DNA of 64,000 nucleotides, taken from NCBI RefSeq assembly GCF_027111355.2, contig NZ_CP114291.2:2790001-2854000 (forward strand). The letters run 5' to 3'. This document shows positions 26,557 through 35,268 of this stretch, piece after piece. The notes beneath the pieces were generated by a model. The model was not told where the DNA came from. It was given only the letters and a program-made list of their open reading frames with translations, and searched no databases. Position 1 is the stretch's first letter. Each line of letters begins with the position of its first letter. This stretch comes from Flavobacterium eburneipallidum. Its GTDB lineage: Bacteria > Bacteroidota > Bacteroidia > Flavobacteriales > Flavobacteriaceae. The position numbers and the translations under genes are program-made.

Positions 26557-28932
26557 CTATTTTAATACTAGTTTTTTCACTACGGAATTATTAGAACTTT
26601 CAAGTTTTACAAAATAAAGTCCTGAATGCAATCCAGAAGTTTCAATTGCATGGGTTGTATCACCAACAGTAGTTTGAAAAATCACTTGACCTAAAGTATT
26701 GATAATAGTTAATTTTGCACCACTAAAAGCAGAAGGATAATCCACAGTAACTATTCCGTTTGCAGTTGGGTTTGGGTATAAAGTCACTTGATTACCATTT
26801 ACAAAATCACTAGTTGACAAACTTGAAGTAACTGAAAAAGCAATAACTCTAGAAGTAAAACCTGCTGAAGTAGTCGCTTTAACTTCATAATTCTTAAAAT
26901 CAGCAGCAGCAGTTGGAGTACCTGAAATCTCTCCAGTAGCTGAATTTAATACTAAACCAGCTGGTAGCGCTGGAATTACAGTATATGTAGCACCAGTTCC
27001 ATTTGTTGTTGTTGCTACAAGTGGTGTAATTGTGGTACCTACTGTATAAGAAGCAGATACTGCTGGAGCATAAGTCAAACCAGAAGGTGCAGTACCTAGT
27101 GTTTCAAAAGTTACAGTAGCTGTAGTAGTACCAAATGAATTTGTAGCAGTTACTACATATGCTGTACTGGCTGCAACAGTTGTTGACTGACCTGAAATAG
27201 TACCATTACCTCTATTAATTGATAAACCAGTTGGAAGTGCAGGAGCTATGGAATAAAGCAAAAGATCAGATGGTGTTACACTTGATACAACAATAGGGTT
27301 ACCATTATAAATTGCAGGATAAGCTGCATAGGTAAGTGCTGATGGTGGAGTTGCGTTTAGCGTAGCAGTACCATTAGGAGTTGTTACTGTTATTTGAGAG
27401 AGCGTAGGTGCAACAGTTGCACCAGGCACTACGTACGTTATTTGTGTATCGTTCACTACTGTAAAAGGTGATGGTACACCATTTGCAGAAGTACTATTTA
27501 ATGAAATATCAGTTGTTCCTGTAAAATTAGAACCATTGATAGTGAGTGTAACAACAGGAGGTGTTGCTGTTGATGTTGCAAATGAATAACTAGTTATTAC
27601 CGGGGCGCTAATCGGAGCATTGTATTTTCGCACCACAGGTGTAACAACTCCTGAAGCAGTAGTACCTTTTGTGTAAACAATGTGAGGAGTAGTCGAACCA
27701 TTAGCAATACCGATAGCCGACCAACCCGCAGGCTCATCAATTCCACGAGTTACTGATGGATTTTTTAAATCTGCCCAAACTGTAGTTCCTGCTTTTTGGA
27801 AACGTACTCTTTGTGTATTAAAAAAACCAGAACTAGTAATTCCATCCAAGAAAGAACAATATACATTATTAGCACTATCTTTAACAAGGCTAATATTGGT
27901 TGAAGTACTAGAACCTAACGCAATATATCCAGACCATTCACTACCGCTAGCCGCAGCTGAATCGTAATAAGCGATAAAAGTTCTGTTTGACCCAGCACTA
28001 CCAGCTAAAGTTGCATTAGTGTTCATATAAGCAAAACACAAAGTAGTACTAGTATTGGCAATCATTACTGGATGTCTCATACTAGTCAAAGATGTAGCAC
28101 CAGTTGCCGCAACTGGAACCGCAATTGAGTCCCATATATTTGTTGCAGTGTTTAACTTAAATAATTTTAATGAACCACCGTTAGCACCAACAGCTGTAAG
28201 ACCTAGATACGACATATAGATATCACTTCCTATAAAAGCTATACTTCCTGAAACCCCAATAACAGTAGTATCGTTTCCTACCACTTCCCAAGATAAAGTT
28301 GTAGAATTAAATCTTTTAACTGTAACAACATTGAGAGGTTCGCTGTAAATTACATAAGGCACGTTATTAGCATCAAATGACATTGACAATCTTTGCAAAC
28401 CATTAAATGTATTTGAAACATAATTAGAATGTGCACTTCCAGTTGAAACTAAAAGATTAGCAGAATTACCGCCCAAGGCATCCCAACTATTAGTACCAGC
28501 ATTGTACTTTCTTACTGCCAATTTAGATGAGTTGGTTGCATCTATATATGCTACAAACAATTCGTTCAAATTATTAGCGTAGATGCGCATATACAATCCA
28601 CTATTAGAAATGTTTTGTCCAACTTGTTGCCATGTACCATCGGCTAAACGTTTTTTAACAACCAAAAGGCCTGGGCCAGGTAAAACAGCATTACTTGCAG
28701 GCGCAGGGGAATTTTCAGCAAATCCCACATAAGGCACGTCTGTTCCGCTTTCGTTAATAACCGCTACTGTTGTATAAGCAGAAACTAAAGTTGATAAATC
28801 ATTCTCTTTACCTAAATAATCCCATTGTTGAGCAAAGGATACTGAAGTAAATAAAAAAACAAAAAAAAGGAAGGTTTTTTGAACCATGCCAAATATTCCT
28901 TTTTGAATTAAATAAGTAATTTTTCTTTTCAT
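26557..28932 (-). CDS. T9SS-secreted non-catalytic protein with PL11-type N-terminal domain, IPT and Ig-like repeats
   Basis: The 791-residue protein starts at 28932, or possibly at 28887 (MVQKTFLFF), which gives a cleaner signal peptide ending SFAQQ. Residues about 36-430 resemble the N-terminal domain of the PL11 lyase. Shared features include a QxWxxLG start, repeated VPYV blades, LAVRKYN...W motifs and a closing block near TPVVRKY. Then follow an IPT/TIG-like domain (about 440-525) and two putative-Ig (He_PIG-like) repeats with LPTGLSINRGNGTISG and LPAGLVLNSATGEISG. The C-terminus (VTLYPNPTANG onward) is a T9SS type A sorting domain. No catalytic domain is visible. It probably binds substrate at the cell surface, and it carries the same operator as the PL11 gene. 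Confidence 0.78.
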   Translation of the reverse strand: MKRKITYLIQKGIFGMVQKTFLFFVFLFTSVSFAQQWDYLGKENDLSTLVSAYTTVAVINESGTDVPYVGFAENSPAPASNAVLPGPGLLVVKKRLADGTWQQVGQNISNSGLYMRIYANNLNELFVAYIDATNSSKLAVRKYNAGTNSWDALGGNSANLLVSTGSAHSNYVSNTFNGLQRLSMSFDANNVPYVIYSEPLNVVTVKRFNSTTLSWEVVGNDTTVIGVSGSIAFIGSDIYMSYLGLTAVGANGGSLKLFKLNTATNIWDSIAVPVAATGATSLTSMRHPVMIANTSTTLCFAYMNTNATLAGSAGSNRTFIAYYDSAAASGSEWSGYIALGSSTSTNISLVKDSANNVYCSFLDGITSSGFFNTQRVRFQKAGTTVWADLKNPSVTRGIDEPAGWSAIGIANGSTTPHIVYTKGTTASGVVTPVVRKYNAPISAPVITSYSFATSTATPPVVTLTINGSNFTGTTDISLNSTSANGVPSPFTVVNDTQITYVVPGATVAPTLSQITVTTPNGTATLNATPPSALTYAAYPAIYNGNPIVVSSVTPSDLLLYSIAPALPTGLSINRGNGTISGQSTTVAASTAYVVTATNSFGTTTATVTFETLGTAPSGLTYAPAVSASYTVGTTITPLVATTTNGTGATYTVIPALPAGLVLNSATGEISGTPTAAADFKNYEVKATTSAGFTSRVIAFSVTSSLSTSDFVNGNQVTLYPNPTANGIVTVDYPSAFSGAKLTIINTLGQVIFQTTVGDTTHAIETSGLHSGLYFVKLESSNNSVVKKLVLK

Positions 28933-29051
28933 GTAATTTTTTTTTTGTGATTAATAAATAGTTGTTGTAATTAAAAATATTTTATGTTTATTTATTTTAT
29001 CATCAAAATAAAAAACAGATTGTATAATTTTAAAGTTAAAATTTTATTATT

Positions 29052-29059
29052 CAAAAATA
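29052..29059 (-). promoter_or_regulatory. TAnnTTTG promoter element of the propeller/T9SS gene
   Basis: The minus strand reads TATTTTTG, again 18 nt from the tandem operator. The predicted leader is about 110-120 nt long. Confidence 0.6.
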
Positions 29060-29077
29060 TTTCATTGCAAATCAACC

Positions 29078-29096
29078 AGTATCCTGTACTATCCTG
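29078..29096 (-). promoter_or_regulatory. Tandem-repeat operator, copy 3 (propeller/T9SS gene)
   Basis: On the minus strand this reads CAGGATA-GTA-CAGGATA-CT, a perfect direct repeat of CAGGATA with a 10-bp period. It is the clearest of the three copies. It marks the outer edge of the polysaccharide cluster, since pepT begins on the other strand about 110 bp away. Confidence 0.74.
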
Positions 29097-29181
29097 AAAA
29101 CGTAGAATATAAATTAAATAATTTACTAACCATTCACATTTCAATTCAAAAACCACAACATCCTCCTCCTTGGAATTTGAC

Positions 29182-29189
29182 TATATTTG
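29182..29189 (+). promoter_or_regulatory. TAnnTTTG promoter element of pepT
   Basis: TATATTTG lies 16 bp before the ATG at 29206. It sits inside the longer reading frame that begins with TTG at 29170, which argues for the ATG start. Confidence 0.6.
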
Positions 29190-29205
29190 CATAAAAATTC
29201 AAAAA

Positions 29206-30447
29206 ATGCAAAATATCATAGACCGCTTTGTAAGCTACGTTACCATTGACACCGAATCGGATTCGAATTCTGAAACTACACCAAGCACGCAAAAACAATG
29301 GGATTTAGCCAATAAATTAGTCGAGGAACTAAAAACCATTGGATTAGAAGAAGTAACGATTAACGACAAAGCCTACATCATGGCGACTTTGCCTTCTAAT
29401 GTGGATCATGAAGTTCCTGTAATTGGTTTTATTTCGCACTTTGATACTTCGCCAGATTTTACGGGAGCGAATGTAAAACCGCAAATTATTCCGAATTATG
29501 ATGGCAAAGACATTGTCTTGAATACCGAAAAAAACATCATTTTATCGCCCAATTATTTCAAAGATTTATTGCAATACAAAGGTCAAACCCTTATAACCAC
29601 TGACGGAACAACACTTCTAGGTGCCGATGATAAAGCTGGAATTACCGAAATTGTAACCGCAATGGAATTCCTGATCCAAAACCCCGAAATCAAACATGGA
29701 AAAATTAGAATTGGTTTTACGCCTGACGAGGAAATTGGTCGTGGTGCGCATCATTTTGATGTAGAGAAATTTGGAGCAGAATGGGCTTACACTATGGACG
29801 GAAGTCAGGTGGGCGAATTGGAATATGAAAATTTCAATGCGGCTGGAGCCAAAATCACTTTCAAAGGAAAAAGCGTTCATCCAGGTTATGCCAAAGGAAA
29901 AATGATTAACTCGATGTTGATTGCCAATGATTTTATCAACGAATTACCCAAAGGAGAAACACCTCAAGAAACCAGAGGATACGAAGGTTTTTTTCACGTG
30001 CATCATCTAACGGGAAGTATCGAAGAAACCGTTTTGGAATTGATCATCAGAGATCACAACAAGAAAAAATTCGAGAAACGAAAAGAATTAATTACCAAAA
30101 TAGCCAAAAAAATCAACAAAAAATTTACCAAACAATTTGGCGAAGACATCGTTATTGCAGAAATAAACGACCAATATTACAATATGAAAGAAAAGGTTTT
30201 ACCCGTAAAACATATTGTAGATATTGCCGAAAAAGCAATGAAAGAAGTAGGTGTTAAACCCATCATCAAACCCATTCGTGGCGGAACTGATGGCAGTCAA
30301 TTATCATACAAAGGTTTGCCTTGCCCAAACATCTTTGCTGGAGGTCATAATTTTCACGGAAAATACGAGTATGTTCCTGTAGAAAGTATGCAAAAAGCGG
30401 TTGAAGTCATCGTAAAAATCACTGAATTAACAGCCATTCCAAAGTAA
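29206..30447 (+). CDS. pepT: Tripeptide aminopeptidase (peptidase T)
   Basis: With the start at [12 protein letters not shown] (29206) the protein has 413 residues, the usual PepT length. The M20 metal ligands are all visible: His and Asp in HFDTSPD near residue 80, Asp in GADDKAG near 143, the Glu pair in TPDEEIGRG near 177, Asp in [10 protein letters not shown] near 200, and the C-terminal His in [12 protein letters not shown] near 385. The enzyme removes the N-terminal residue from tripeptides in the cytoplasm. A hairpin terminator follows. It is the first core gene next to the polysaccharide cluster and is transcribed away from it. Confidence 0.96.
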   Translation: MQNIIDRFVSYVTIDTESDSNSETTPSTQKQWDLANKLVEELKTIGLEEVTINDKAYIMATLPSNVDHEVPVIGFISHFDTSPDFTGANVKPQIIPNYDGKDIVLNTEKNIILSPNYFKDLLQYKGQTLITTDGTTLLGADDKAGITEIVTAMEFLIQNPEIKHGKIRIGFTPDEEIGRGAHHFDVEKFGAEWAYTMDGSQVGELEYENFNAAGAKITFKGKSVHPGYAKGKMINSMLIANDFINELPKGETPQETRGYEGFFHVHHLTGSIEETVLELIIRDHNKKKFEKRKELITKIAKKINKKFTKQFGEDIVIAEINDQYYNMKEKVLPVKHIVDIAEKAMKEVGVKPIIKPIRGGTDGSQLSYKGLPCPNIFAGGHNFHGKYEYVPVESMQKAVEVIVKITELTAIPK

Positions 30448-30476
30448 AGGCTCTTTAAAAATTTTCTTAATAATCC

Positions 30477-30516
30477 AACCATTCCTGTATGCTTATCGGA
30501 ATGGTTGTTTTTTTTG
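30477..30516 (+). terminator. pepT: Rho-independent terminator of pepT
   Basis: AACCATTCC pairs with GGAATGGTT around a 12-base loop, and a T-run follows on the plus strand, 30 bp after the pepT stop. Confidence 0.88.
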
Positions 30517-30533
30517 CCACAGATTAAAAAAAT

Positions 30534-30712
30534 AGGGCATTCGCTTAAAAAAAAAATACCGCAGATTCGCAGATTTTAGAAATAAATCAGAACTGTTTTG
30601 TTGCACTAATTCAAAAATCAGCGCTAATCTTATCCAATTTATGTTTTGAAAATCTGCGAATCTGCGGTATTTTTTTATTTTGGATGTCTTTCGTTTTAAA
30701 AGCGAATGCCCT
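30534..30712. repeat. Long palindromic intergenic repeat element
   Basis: The ends AGGGCATTCGCTT and AAGCGAATGCCCT are complementary. Inside them ATACCGCAGATTCGCAGATT pairs with its reverse complement at about 30652-30670. The two arms frame a core of roughly 75 bp. This size and shape fit a small non-autonomous palindromic element. No transposase is encoded. Confidence 0.72.
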
Positions 30713-30903
30713 GGCTAAAAAACCTTTACTAAAAATTTACATATATCATTCCAAATCACTTTTTGTTTTCCTTATTTATACTAAATCGTTATTTTTTTGA
30801 AGTAAAAACTTAACATTGGCGGATTGTTTTAATGACTACATTTGTTAAAGATTAATTTACAATTAATTTACATTAAAGCGTATCACTTTAAAAAACAAGA
30901 ATT

Positions 30904-31380
30904 ATGGAAGACAATAAAGAAGAAATTACAAACGAAATTACCCCAGAAGCGACTAAACCTGTTGCAACTCCAAAACCAAGAAAACCTAGAGTAAGTAGAA
31001 CAACTAAAAAGGTCGAACCAACTATTGAAACAGCAGTAATTGAAGAAATTCAAGAAGAAACTCCAGAGGAAATCCAAGAAGAAATAGTTTATGAAGAATC
31101 TATTTTAGAAGAAATCGCTTCATTAATTGAAAAAGACGAGAAAAAAATCAAGAAAAAAAACAAATTAAAAATGAAAGAAAAAGAGAAAGCCAAAGCAAAG
31201 GCCAAAGATGCCAAGGAAAAAGCCAAACAAAAAGCGAAAGCAAAGGCTAAAAAGGCAAAGAAAGCCAAAAAAGAGAAAGCTAAAAAAGCTAAAATTAAGG
31301 CAAAACTAAAAGAAAAAAAAGCCAAAGCAAAAGCCAAAAAATCTAAAAAGACCAAAAAAAGCAAAAGCAAGAAAAAATAA
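30904..31380 (+). CDS. Lysine/alanine-rich histone H1-like protein
   Basis: The 158-residue protein has two parts. Residues 1-85 are acidic and rich in Glu, with a PKPRKPRVSRTTKK basic patch near 25-38. Residues 86-158 are almost only Lys and Ala with some Glu, in AKAKAKDAKEK-type repeats ending in KSKSKKK. Such a tail resembles eukaryotic histone H1 and bacterial H1-like proteins that bind DNA or RNA. No enzyme domain is present. Low-complexity composition makes homology hard to judge, and the function is inferred only from composition. A strong terminator follows the gene. Confidence 0.7.
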   Translation: MEDNKEEITNEITPEATKPVATPKPRKPRVSRTTKKVEPTIETAVIEEIQEETPEEIQEEIVYEESILEEIASLIEKDEKKIKKKNKLKMKEKEKAKAKAKDAKEKAKQKAKAKAKKAKKAKKEKAKKAKIKAKLKEKKAKAKAKKSKKTKKSKSKKK

Positions 31381-31390
31381 TTTCTGCTGA

Positions 31391-31432
31391 AAAAAGTCCC
31401 AATTCTAATAAGTTAGAATTGGGACTTTTTTG
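31391..31432. terminator. Bidirectional terminator between histone-like and ABC ATPase genes
   Basis: AAAAAGTCCCAATTCTAA pairs with TTAGAATTGGGACTTTTT over 18 bp around a four-base loop. It serves the plus-strand gene and the converging minus-strand ATPase gene. Confidence 0.9.
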
Positions 31433-31453
31433 AATATAATAGCATTACAGCAA

Positions 31454-32407
31454 CTATTTTTGAATCATCAAAATTACTTCCTGATTCAACTCTAGAGCCG
31501 AAGAGTGTTCGAAAAAAATAGCTCTTCGTTCGAAGGCTGCTTTGATTAAATAATGACTTCCTTTGAAATAGGATTGTTTAGCAATCGCTTTGAATTTCCC
31601 ATCCTCAACTACTTTCAATTGATGCGGATATGCCAATACAAACGCGTCATCTTCGTCGTGTTCCAAATCTACAAAATTAGATTTTTTCAATTGATTCACT
31701 TCCCCAAAAAGAGAAGCCACATACAAACTTGGCGGATTTTCATAAAGTGCGACCGAACTACCTTTGGCAATTAGTTTGCCGTTTTGCAACACCATCGTTT
31801 CATCCGAAAAAGACAAGGCTTCTGTACTATCATGTGTGGCAATAATGCAAGTGATTTCTTTTTTCTTAAAATAATTGAATAAATTACGACGTAAGGAATT
31901 TTTCCTAAAAGAATCTATTTGACTGAAAGGTTCGTCTAACAAAAGTATTTCAGGTTCTAATGCCAAAACCCTTGCCAAGGCTACTCTTTGTTGTTGACCA
32001 CCGCTCAAATATTTGGCTTTTACGTTCGCATATTCCGTCATTTCGACCATGGCTAATAATTCCTGAACACGAGCTTTTTTATCGTCTTGATATATATTAG
32101 ACAAAAATTTACCCACGTTTTCTTCGACAGTGATGTAAGGCATTAAATCAAAATCCTGCGCCAAATACTTCATATAATCTTCGCCCGGAATCAGTTTGTA
32201 TTTAGGTCCAAGAATCGCTTCTTCATTGTGAAGAATTTCGCCATTATCCAAATCATATAAACCGTATAAAAGTTTCAGCAAAGTACTTTTGCCACATCCA
32301 CTTTCGCCAATAATGGCAATATTTTGACCTTTTGTAATTTCGAAACTAATATTCTCGATAACAGGATTTTCGATATAAGTAAAAGAAATATTTTTTATTT
32401 GAAGCAT
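31454..32407 (-). CDS. ABC transporter ATP-binding protein with C-terminal TOBE-like region
   Basis: The 317-residue protein has a complete ABC ATPase: Walker A GESGCGKST near residue 36, Q-loop near AQDFDLMPY, signature LSGGQQQR near 138, Walker B ILLLDEP near 158, and the H-loop in ATHDS near 193. Residues 235-317 look like the TOBE-type regulatory end found in PotA/FbpC-like importers. No permease or binding-protein gene lies beside it, so the partner is encoded elsewhere and the substrate is unknown. A TAAATTTG promoter element sits about 20 bp upstream (32426-32433). Confidence 0.88.
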   Translation of the reverse strand: MLQIKNISFTYIENPVIENISFEITKGQNIAIIGESGCGKSTLLKLLYGLYDLDNGEILHNEEAILGPKYKLIPGEDYMKYLAQDFDLMPYITVEENVGKFLSNIYQDDKKARVQELLAMVEMTEYANVKAKYLSGGQQQRVALARVLALEPEILLLDEPFSQIDSFRKNSLRRNLFNYFKKKEITCIIATHDSTEALSFSDETMVLQNGKLIAKGSSVALYENPPSLYVASLFGEVNQLKKSNFVDLEHDEDDAFVLAYPHQLKVVEDGKFKAIAKQSYFKGSHYLIKAAFERRAIFFEHSSALELNQEVILMIQK

Positions 32408-32425
32408 TTTCTATGTTTAAAACTG

Positions 32426-32433
32426 CAAATTTA
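32426..32433 (-). promoter_or_regulatory. TAnnTTTG promoter element of the ABC ATPase gene
   Basis: The minus strand reads TAAATTTG 18 bp before the ATG at 32407, predicting a very short leader. Confidence 0.55.
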
Positions 32434-32587
32434 CAATGTTTATCGAAAGGAAAACAGCATAATTGGGTTCTATCTAGAAATGTTGTGAACAATCTTTTTT
32501 TTAAAAAACCATTAAGAAAATAAAGAACACTATAAATCTTAATGTACTTCATTTCCCTAATGGTTATAATCCGACTAAAAAAATAGA

Positions 32588-32977
32588 TTAAACTTGTTTC
32601 AGCAATTGAGCTGCCGCTTTTGCATTAGAAATTTCAGCATGTTTCAAGGCTGTAAATCCTTTCTCGTCTCTTACTTTAGGATTGGCTCCGTTTGCCAACA
32701 AAATTTTGATAATTTCTACTTTGTTGTAACGAGCGGCATACATCAGCGGACTCATTCCATTAGATTTTTGATTGATATTAACTCCATACTTAATCATTTT
32801 TTGGATGGTTTCGATATCGCCTTTGTAGATAGCCATATTCAAAGGAGAAATGTTTTCAAATGCTTCGACTTTTATTTTTTTAGTCGTAGTCACAGAATTT
32901 GGATTTGGATTTGAAGCTAAAGCTACACTTGATAAAGAAAGTAAAGCTACACCTAGGTAAACGATTGATTTTTTCAT
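32588..32977 (-). CDS. Exported ankyrin-repeat protein
   Basis: The 129-residue protein has a signal peptide (YLGVALLSLSSVALAS) followed by ankyrin repeats. These are ISPLNMAIYKGDIETIQKMIKYGVNINQ, MSPLMYAARYNKVEIIKILLANGANP and a final partial repeat with GFTALKHAE. Such small periplasmic ankyrin proteins are common in Flavobacteriia and serve as protein-binding scaffolds. The partner is unknown. A TATATTTG element lies at 33058-33065 on the minus strand. Confidence 0.88.
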   Translation of the reverse strand: MKKSIVYLGVALLSLSSVALASNPNPNSVTTTKKIKVEAFENISPLNMAIYKGDIETIQKMIKYGVNINQKSNGMSPLMYAARYNKVEIIKILLANGANPKVRDEKGFTALKHAEISNAKAAAQLLKQV

Positions 32978-33135
32978 GATACTTGTTTTTTAATTAACTG
33001 TTGATTTTTTGATTGATTGTTTTTTTGAAATATTAGATTATCTATTAATATTCTATGCAAATATATATCTTTAAAACAGTATCTTGTTTTACATAGTACT
33101 TAAATTTAACTTAATATTAACATTTAAGATTTAAA

Positions 33136-33177
33136 AACAAAAAAACCGCAACTCTAAAAATACAGATAATGCGGTTT
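33136..33177 (-). terminator. purC: Rho-independent terminator of purC
   Basis: AAACCGCA pairs with TGCGGTTT around a loop of about 19 bases, and the A-run before it becomes a T-run on the minus strand, about 20 bp after the purC stop. Confidence 0.7.
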
Positions 33178-33198
33178 GTAACTTATTAATTTTAAAAC

Positions 33199-34152
33199 TT
33201 ATAGACTAGACAAATAAGTCAAAACATTTTTCTCAATACGTTCATTAATATTAGAAATGTCTGCTTTTTTGAATTTTTCACCTAGAATATTTTCGTATAA
33301 TTCGATATATCTATCCGAAACTGTTTCGATATATTCGTCAGACATATTTGGAATTTGTTGTCCTTCTTGTCCCTGAAATCCATTTTGAATTAACCAACGG
33401 CGAACGAATTCTTTCGACAATTGTTTTTGCTCTTCTCCATTATCTTGTCTTTCTTGGTATCCTTCAGCATAGAAATAGCGAGAAGAATCGGGTGTGTGAA
33501 TTTCATCAATCAAAACAATTACGCCGTCTTTTGTTTTTCCGAATTCGTATTTGGTATCAACTAAAATTAAACCACGACTGGCAGCAATTTCAGTTCCTCG
33601 TTGAAACAAAGCTCTTGTATATTTTTCTAAAACCAAATAATCTTCTTCACTAACAATTCCTTTTGATAAAATATCCTCACGTGAAATATCTTCATCGTGC
33701 GAACCATTATCTGCTTTAGTAGTTGGCGTAATAATTGGTTCAGGAAATTTATCGTTCTCTTTCAAACCTTCCGCCATTGTTACTCCGCAAATTTGTCTTC
33801 TACCAGCAGCATATTCACGAGCCGCGTGACCTGAAACATATCCACGAATTACCATTTCAACTTTGAAAGGCTCACACAAATGACCAACAGCCACACTTGG
33901 ATCTGGCGTAGCAATTAACCAATTTGGAACAATATCTTGCGTCAATTCCATGAATTTAGTCGCAATTTGATTTAGGATTTGTCCTTTGTATGGAATTCCC
34001 TTTGGCAAAACCACATCAAAAGCCGAAAGCCTATCGGTGGCAATCATAACCAAAAGTTCATCATTGATATTATAAACTTCTCTTACTTTTCCTCGGTAAA
34101 CGGATTTTTGATTCGGAAAATTAAAATTGGTAGTCGTGATTGTATTGCTCAT
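33199..34152 (-). CDS. purC: Phosphoribosylaminoimidazole-succinocarboxamide synthase (SAICAR synthase)
   Basis: The 317-residue protein has the SAICAR synthase landmarks: YRGKVREVY near residue 19, [20 protein letters not shown] near 38-57, [16 protein letters not shown] near 97, [10 protein letters not shown] near 146, LVDTKYEFG near 197, and [12 protein letters not shown] near 214. It joins aspartate to CAIR in purine synthesis in the cytoplasm. The length fits the long form found in Bacteroidota and eukaryotes. It stands alone rather than in a pur operon. A TAAATTTG element (34178-34185) is upstream. Confidence 0.96.
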   Translation of the reverse strand: MSNTITTTNFNFPNQKSVYRGKVREVYNINDELLVMIATDRLSAFDVVLPKGIPYKGQILNQIATKFMELTQDIVPNWLIATPDPSVAVGHLCEPFKVEMVIRGYVSGHAAREYAAGRRQICGVTMAEGLKENDKFPEPIITPTTKADNGSHDEDISREDILSKGIVSEEDYLVLEKYTRALFQRGTEIAASRGLILVDTKYEFGKTKDGVIVLIDEIHTPDSSRYFYAEGYQERQDNGEEQKQLSKEFVRRWLIQNGFQGQEGQQIPNMSDEYIETVSDRYIELYENILGEKFKKADISNINERIEKNVLTYLSSL

Positions 34153-34242
34153 CGGTTGTGTTGTTTTTTTATGGATGCAAATTTAAGATTATTTTCAAGG
34201 CAAAAACAAGAATTCTATTTTGATTTTATATTTGAAACTAAA

Positions 34243-35058
34243 TCACGAAAATAGATTGACTGCCAGATATTTAGCTACACCATCATTGGCGTTCGTAGTA
34301 ATTATTTCCAAATCAGGTAAAGCTTCTTTCAAAGTTTGTGGTGCGTTGCCCATAATTAAAGCTTTTCCTGTTGCAGCTAACATTTGAACATCGTTAAAAC
34401 CATCACCAAATGAAATAGCTTCTTCAAATGCAAATCCTTCTTTTTCTAAAATTTTCTGAATCCCTACACTTTTATCAATCGATTTGTCCATAAATTCCAA
34501 ACAAGTGGGCAAACTAAAAGCGTGGTGTAAATCATTAGACGATTTAGCTAAAATGCTGTCTTTTAAAACTTGTAATTTATCGTGATTGTCGTGGGAGAAA
34601 AATATTTTTATCGCTCCAAAATCTTCTAAAGTACTGTAATCTACTAATTCAGGCAGGTATTTAAAATCGGCTTGAAAACTGTTTAGTTTTTCACTCAATT
34701 TATTAGTCTGCCAAACACTTTCTTTGAATAAAACAACCGTAATTTCAGGGTCGATATCCACACTCAAAGCGGTTTTTACCACTTCGCTTTTTAAATCGAA
34801 AGCAAAAAGTTCATGTTTTTGAGGCGAATGAACTCTCGCTCCATTTGAACTTACTAAATAGACTGGAACTTCGAGCGTATCAATAATTGCCATCGCATCG
34901 AGATGATGACGGCCTGTGGCAACAACGATAAGATAATTTTGCTTGTGAAGTTCTTGAAAAACAGATTTGGTGTAATCAGAAACGATATGTTGTGGGTTGA
35001 GTAAAGTTCCGTCTAAATCGGTGACGATAACTTTTATAGAGGCAAAATTTGAATTCAT
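34243..35058 (-). CDS. Cof-type HAD-superfamily phosphatase
   Basis: I choose the start at 35058 (MNSNFASIKVIVTDLDGT), because the longer frame would overlap the promoter element TAAATTTG at 35077-35084. The protein has 271 residues. HAD motif I is VTDLDGTLL near residue 11, motif II is in YLVSSNGARVHS near 78, and motif IV is in ISFGDGFNDVQML near 222 with the conserved GDGxND. The C2-type cap between motifs II and III marks it as a Cof/YbiV-like enzyme. These dephosphorylate small sugar or cofactor phosphates, but the substrate is not visible. Confidence 0.9.
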   Translation of the reverse strand: MNSNFASIKVIVTDLDGTLLNPQHIVSDYTKSVFQELHKQNYLIVVATGRHHLDAMAIIDTLEVPVYLVSSNGARVHSPQKHELFAFDLKSEVVKTALSVDIDPEITVVLFKESVWQTNKLSEKLNSFQADFKYLPELVDYSTLEDFGAIKIFFSHDNHDKLQVLKDSILAKSSNDLHHAFSLPTCLEFMDKSIDKSVGIQKILEKEGFAFEEAISFGDGFNDVQMLAATGKALIMGNAPQTLKEALPDLEIITTNANDGVAKYLAVNLFS

Positions 35059-35216
35059 ATTAAATGTTTGTGAATGCAAATTTAAGGGTTTAGGGCTGGA
35101 GGAGCAAAGAATCGAGAGTTAAACTGGGTTTTACAAAGCAAGTTTATTATTAAATTAACATTCCTTCAATTTGTTTTGACCGCTCTGCCAAAATTCACAA
35201 AAGAATGAGTTTGCCA

Positions 35217-35247
35217 CCTTTGTCAAAGTTTTAAACTTTGACAAAGG
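35217..35247. repeat. Dispersed palindrome, second copy of CTTTGTCAAAG element
   Basis: CCTTTGTCAAAGTTT pairs with AAACTTTGACAAAGG, almost identical to the palindrome at 8398-8425. It lies in the 252-bp gap between phoH and the HAD gene. Confidence 0.7.
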
Positions 35248-35268
35248 TTACACCAGAATACATTTTAC

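Larger units (their letters stand above)
30448..30903. other. Intergenic region with terminator and long palindromic repeat
   Basis: The 456-bp gap between pepT and the lysine-rich gene contains the pepT terminator (30477-30516) and a palindromic element of about 180 bp (30534-30712). The remainder is AT-rich leader of the downstream gene, with no open frame that I can support. Confidence 0.75.

Noticed and set aside
26800..27600. Repetitive-looking coding DNA that might suggest a CRISPR or tandem array
   Set aside because: The repeats are at protein level (Ig-like LPAGL...GEISGTP modules) with variable DNA spacing and no constant repeat-spacer layout.
31089..31370. Long minus-strand open frame opposite the lysine-rich gene
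   Set aside because: It is a Phe/Leu-rich shadow produced by AAA and AAG codons on the other strand, with no promoter or homology signal.
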